64,000 bases of DNA. Source: Dendrolimus kikuchii. Taxonomy: Eukaryota; Arthropoda; Insecta; Lepidoptera; Lasiocampidae. Shown piece after piece: positions 55,901 through 61,900 of the stretch. The stretch lies in NCBI GenBank assembly GCA_019925095.2, contig CM034410.1, forward strand, positions 12,860,436-12,924,435, written 5' to 3'. The notes under the pieces were generated by a model. That model had not been told where the DNA came from, searched no databases, and was given only the letters and a program-made list of their open reading frames with translations. Made by a program: the position numbers and the translations under genes. Numbering within the stretch: position 1 is the stretch's first letter; the number at the start of each line of letters is the position of its first letter.

Positions 55901-58900
55901 TTCAGCTCCCATAGATATATGACTGAATTTTTTTATATAAAAACTGTTTATGTATATATAGACCATAATACCGAACGACTTTTATTTTTTAGCTTTTTTT
56001 ATTATATTTGTTTAGGCAGAAATACGTCATAATGGTTTTTAGGGCGCATACCTCTAGTAGCTCTCAACGATCAAAATGCTCTTTCAGCCGTTCCAGATTG
56101 CGACCACGATCGTTATGGTCACCGCGAAAACGTCACTAATGACGTCATGATTTTCGCTCACGCAGCGCTCATAACTACCCATATCAAGCGGTAGATCAAA
56201 TAATCCGTTCCACTTGAGTTTACGACTGTAACGCCAGCAACCAAGTGGAACGGGAAAAATCACGGTCGTAAGCGTGGTCGCTGTGAGTCTTTGAAGCTTG
56301 CATTAATTGACAAGTCTATATACTACTACCCTATTACAGGGTTGGGCAGTATTTGAAATACTTGTAATTGAAATACGTAATTGAAATACAAATACGTATT
56401 TTGTATTTGTATTTCAATTACTTCTTAAAAATGTAATTTGTAATTAGTATTTCAAATACCTGACGCTGAGGTATTTTGTAATTAGTATTTCAAATACTTA
56501 TGGTTGCAAAATACATTTCACAAAATACATTTAGCTACCTTATTAATGGGTGTGTTCTTCAGAAAATAGCGCTCGATAGCTTTCATAAGCAAAATGGTGA
56601 CCGCTAAATATTAGGTACATTCTGCAGTACTGGCCATTTAAAATAAATATTTTTGTTTGGCTAAGATATATAATTTCAAATTAATTTTACATTGAAAACG
56701 CGAAATTCTTTTTTAAAAATTAGTCATTTATTTATTGATAAGTGTTATGTTTTCTTCGCATTTGAATCTTTTTCGTCATCATGGATAGTTAAAAATTCGA
56801 GTAATTATGGAATAAGAGTACCGTCGTGGCAGCAACGCGGCAAGAGCGACAAGCAACATCAACGACCTTTATGAGCGAACACTACAATGAACGCACCACT
56901 TGTTATTGGTTTGCCCGCTTCCATTCTGGAAATTTCGATCTTTTTTTTATAGCTGGAGTACAGCAGACAGGCTGACGGCCCACCTGATGGAAAGCGGTTA
57001 CAGTCGCTTATGGACATTTGCAACACCAGAGATTTCATCAACCCGCTGCCAGCATCGAAGAAATTTTATGACACCCTTTTTGAAAAAGGTTCTACAGAAC
57101 CGTTGCCTACATGACCGAAGCGGCTTAAAGAAGTGGAGGTGAAATCTTAACACATGGCGAGCGGTTCGATGGTAGAAAGAGGACGAATACACCATTCTAT
57201 ACAGTTCTTCCGAATACTCCTCGTTATACAGTCAGTAGAATACATAGAGAGAAGCGAAGTCTCTCATAAGGCCAATCCTATCTAGACTATCTGTGAGTGT
57301 GGGATGATCAACAACGTAAATGGCTCGATGTTGAATACAGTCTAGGGGGTCGAGTTGGTAGCCAGGTGTTCTAGCCCAAAAGTGTGAGCAGTACTCCATA
57401 TGCGGGCTCACCTGGGTTTTACAAAGCACAAAGCGTTGCCGCGGTGTGAAATACTGCTTGGACCGGTTTAACATTCCCAGCTTCTTAGAGGCAAGTTTTG
57501 CCTTGCCTTCAAGATGGCCCCTGAACATCGTTCGCGATGTCAACACTGAGGATCCCAATACTCTTGGTGGTGGTAAGGGGAGTTCCTTGGAACTGAACCG
57601 ATTGCTCGAATGGAGTTTTTTTGGCAGAGAATACTTAGACCTATGTCTTCTTGGGGTTGAAATGGACAAGGTTTTGTCTCCCCCATTCAGAGACTCACTC
57701 TAAGGAATACTCTACTTCAGATACAAATCTAACCCAACTTTCCTCCATAAATGATCGAGGGAAGTTTGCACGACCAGAGTACTGCGCATCGCCTGAGCAG
57801 TCATCCGCATTGGAATGAATGTTGCGAATAGACAGCATATCATTGATTTGTAAGATGAACAACGTTGGCGATAGCACACAACCCTGGGGCACACCAGCGT
57901 TGATGGGCTTGAAACTTGAGCAACAACCGTCGACAACGACTTGAATGCTGCGCTCATCAAAAAAGCTGGATATCCAGGTGCAAGGCCCTTCGGGTATCCC
58001 AAACGATGGCCCCTCCGATAGACGAGCCCTGTACCTGACCCGGTCGAAGGCCTTAGCAATATCTAGAATTCTAGACTAACTGTCAGTGCTTCCCCTTTGC
58101 TCTCAATGGCTTCAGCCCAACGGTGGGTTAGGTAAGCCAAGAGATCCCGAACTGAGCTACCATGGCGGAAGCCGTATTGTCGATCGTTTAGCAGCTGGGA
58201 ATCTTCGAGGTAACACAAGAGCTGCGCGTTGATAATACGCTCCATCACCATTGAGAGCAAAAAGGTTATTGCTATAGACCTATTCGACGTGTCTGTTACG
58301 TCCCCTTTTTTGGGGACAAGGTGCACATGGGCAATCTTACACGAAGCGAGGACACAACCCTTGTAGTAAGAGAGAGTGAAAAGTCGGGCAAGGACTGGCT
58401 GGAGACAGATCAGCTAAACACGTCTGCAGCACAATGGCAGGAATGCTATCAGGGCCAGAAGACTTTTTGACGTCGAGGGAGAGGAGAGCACATCGGACTG
58501 CTTTTTGAGTAAAGCGCACCTCCGACATTCTAGACTCACACTCAGGCATTGTAGGTGGAGTTTCTCCTATGTCTCAAGAGTTGAATTGGCCGCAAAGATT
58601 TCATCCAGAAGATTGAATTTATCTTTGGTGGCGTGTACCAGACGGTCGTCCACTGTGCGCAGAGGTGGAAGAGACGCCCGACAAAAGTTTCCTTGGACAG
58701 CTTTGGTGAGGGCCCAAAAAGCTCTAGTCCCAGAAGAGAAGCTAGAGAGGCGCTCACCAATTCTGTCGATGTGATCGAATTTTGCTCTTGCGTGCTGTTT
58801 TTTGAGGGACCTGGGGGCGGAATTGTATCACTTTTTCAGGTCAGAAGAACTTGGAGCCTGACGAGCCTGCGCTGCAGTCCAGGCTGGATAAGCCTGTTTC

Positions 58901-61900
58901 TTTAGCTTTACAGCTTCACTGCTGTACTTATTGAACCATTGTGGTTTAATAAGTACAGCACCATCTCGTACCACCGATAAGTACAGTTGAGTTTGGAATT
59001 AAACATGCTATTCGCTGCAGTACTACATCGGCCATCCAGTCTGTGCTCGGATCAGAAGCTTCCGACGAGAAACATAACTGCCTCCATGGGTAGGATGCAT
59101 AGAATTCACGGTGTCCATCCCAATCTGCTGACCTGTATCACCACACTTTCCGTCGTCCAGCGGGACGAGTCCGATCGGGAATAGGAAGGGGCACCACCAA
59201 AGATACCAGACAATGATCAGAGGTTCCCAGTGGAGCACTGAAGGAGATCTGGCAGTTCTCCGGGTGTGTGGTCAGCAGAAGATCCAGCAAAGAAGACTCA
59301 TGATCCACTCTATCCGGTATTCGGGTAAACTCCGTAATCACCTGAGTGAATCCATTGGCGAGAGCAAATTCGTAGGCAGTAGTCCCTGACAGATCAGTTC
59401 TCGGGGAACCCAACCACTCAGCGTAATGAGCATTAAAATTCTCGAGTATAACTACCTCTGCAAAAGGATACTGCCCAAAAACTTTGTCGGTCACCTCATG
59501 AATGAGTTCAAAAAAGCGAGCTGTTTCAGTCCTTGTGCATTCCCTGCCATGGGACCGATATAATCACGCATAAGATCCGGGTGGAACCACCAAAATCTAC
59601 GCGTACCTACAAGATGGAAATGGCGACGAATTGTGAAGCTTGCCACCACCTCTGTCATGAGGACCACGACCACTCTGCCAAGAGTGTGACGACGGAGAAG
59701 AAGAAGAACAAGATGGAAATATCCCTATCTTCAAGGCCGTGGAGATTAGAATAAAAAAATAAAATAAAATTATGTTAACTTATTTCAGAAAAAACGGCAG
59801 TTACATAGGCAAGGACCTAATAATAATTATTATTTGATTTTTTGTGAGTATTTTATTTACGTAAACTAACACCTGACGGTATTTTGTAATTTGTATTTTG
59901 TATTTGTATTTTAAATACATATAGTTGAAACGCTGTATTTTGTAACTTTCACCCGTATTTTACAGGTATGGCAATGGGCAATTATTTATCGAAGTATGTG
60001 AAGTTTTAGATATCATTCAGCATTTTAACTTTCACCCGTATTTTACAGGTATGGCAATGGGCAATGCAACGTGGTGGCAAGCTGGAAGCTCATATGCAGA
60101 GCTTGAAGGATCTCGACCTGGTGCTGGAAGAACTGCTCCAATGGCTGATTGGACTAGAACACACTTTGCTATGTGAGTTGAAACTTTTATCCAATATTTT
60201 CTTAGTTTTTTTTTAATTTTTTCATAACCATCCTTTGCATCTTGCATGATGACTATGTACTAATCACTACATGGTCTTTCGAACCTTATATTTAATTGAA
60301 CTTTTTCTTAGAGTAAAATAAACATTGAAACTTGTATGCAACGAAAATGGTATAAGATTGAAAACTTTGAACAGTTTTTTATCCTAAAGGCCGTATAAAT
60401 AATTAATATTTATAGTTATAATAAAAAAATGATATAGAAATAATTTGAAAAAAAAAATGTCGCATAGAATTTAAAAAAATAAATCCAAACTCGAAACAAC
60501 TTGACAGCAACAACAAAAGCTTTCTTTAATAAAATAGGTTTACTTCTTCTATTTTATGCAGTTGTTCAAAGATGGCCGGTTAAATTCTTTATTTAGTTCA
60601 TTAGTTTCCATCTATATTGATATGTACTGTGGAAGATGTAATATCTGCAGGAGGATACAATTCTACAACATTTTAAGCAATTGATAAAGAATTTGTTGAA
60701 TCTTCACCGAGTACAAAAGATATTACAGTTACTAGTATGTGACTCTAGTTTATTTAAAGAGCAAGCATTGCATTAAATCTTTAACTAGGCTCTTTTTTTA
60801 TTGCGTGTGAGTTCAGACGATAGGCAGACGACCCACCTGATGGAAAGCGGTTACCATCGCCTATGGATATTTGCAACACCAAATTAAGGTATTACCAATG
60901 TGCTGCCGCTCTCTAAAGGGAGGCTGCAACCTGGCCACTAATGTCGAAACACATCTGAAGGTTGTTATGGCGTCATACTCTAGACTAGGGGTGGTAGCCA
61001 TCCAGTCGGGCAAATGCCCTACCACCTGGCTGTCGGTTGTTTTGTCGCCTGTTACGACAGGCCGCCTGGCCACACGAAATTGTATTGTCTTTCCGTTGCA
61101 GCTCGGATAAAACAGCTTTATTCTCGCCCAGAAAATTCCGACTATCCCAATAAATAAATTATACCATTTTCTAGGATAGAAAGTATACTTCAGCCTATTC
61201 TCTATTTTGAGATCAAGTATATAACAAGTTTCAGCAAAAATGGTCCCGTAGTTTTTTCGTGACAACCTAACAGACAGATAGAGTTGCTTTCTCATTTATA
61301 TGTATTAGTATGGATAATATGACTTGTTCCAAACTGACGAATATGTTCCCCGTTTAGCTCTGGAAGCAGAACCGCTGCCAGAATCGATCGAACTCCTTGA
61401 GGGGTTGATTGAAGATCACAAAGAACTTATGGAGCATACCCAGAAACGGCAGAACGAGGTCGACCGCGTCTGCAAAGCTAACCAGGTATGTGATTTTTTA
61501 TTGTCCTACGCAGATAAAGAGACGGCCCACCTGACGGTAAGTGGTTACCGTCGTAGGCGCGGATCCAGCCCTTAAAAAAGGTTGTGGTCACAACCACCCG
61601 AAAATCGCCTAAGTGCGTGTCGGAGTATCAACTCGCTCGTGATCAATATACAGTGCATTCCTATAAAGATACATACATACATACATACATAACTTCACGC
61701 CAGTTCCCTTGCGGGGTAGGCACGAACAACAGATGATAAAGATGTTTATAATATATATAAAATATAGAGATTTTGGCGGGAACTGAAAGGAGACGTTGTG
61801 TTATGCAGTTTTATTTTCTAAAAATGTGTAAAATCTCTCTAAAATGAACAATAGTTGTAGGATATTTATAGTTTTTGAGTAGTAATTATGTGTTTTTGCG

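Noticed and set aside
58925..58985. Small palindrome around cttattgaacca
   Set aside because: Lies within the degraded LINE, has short imperfect arms and is likely chance.
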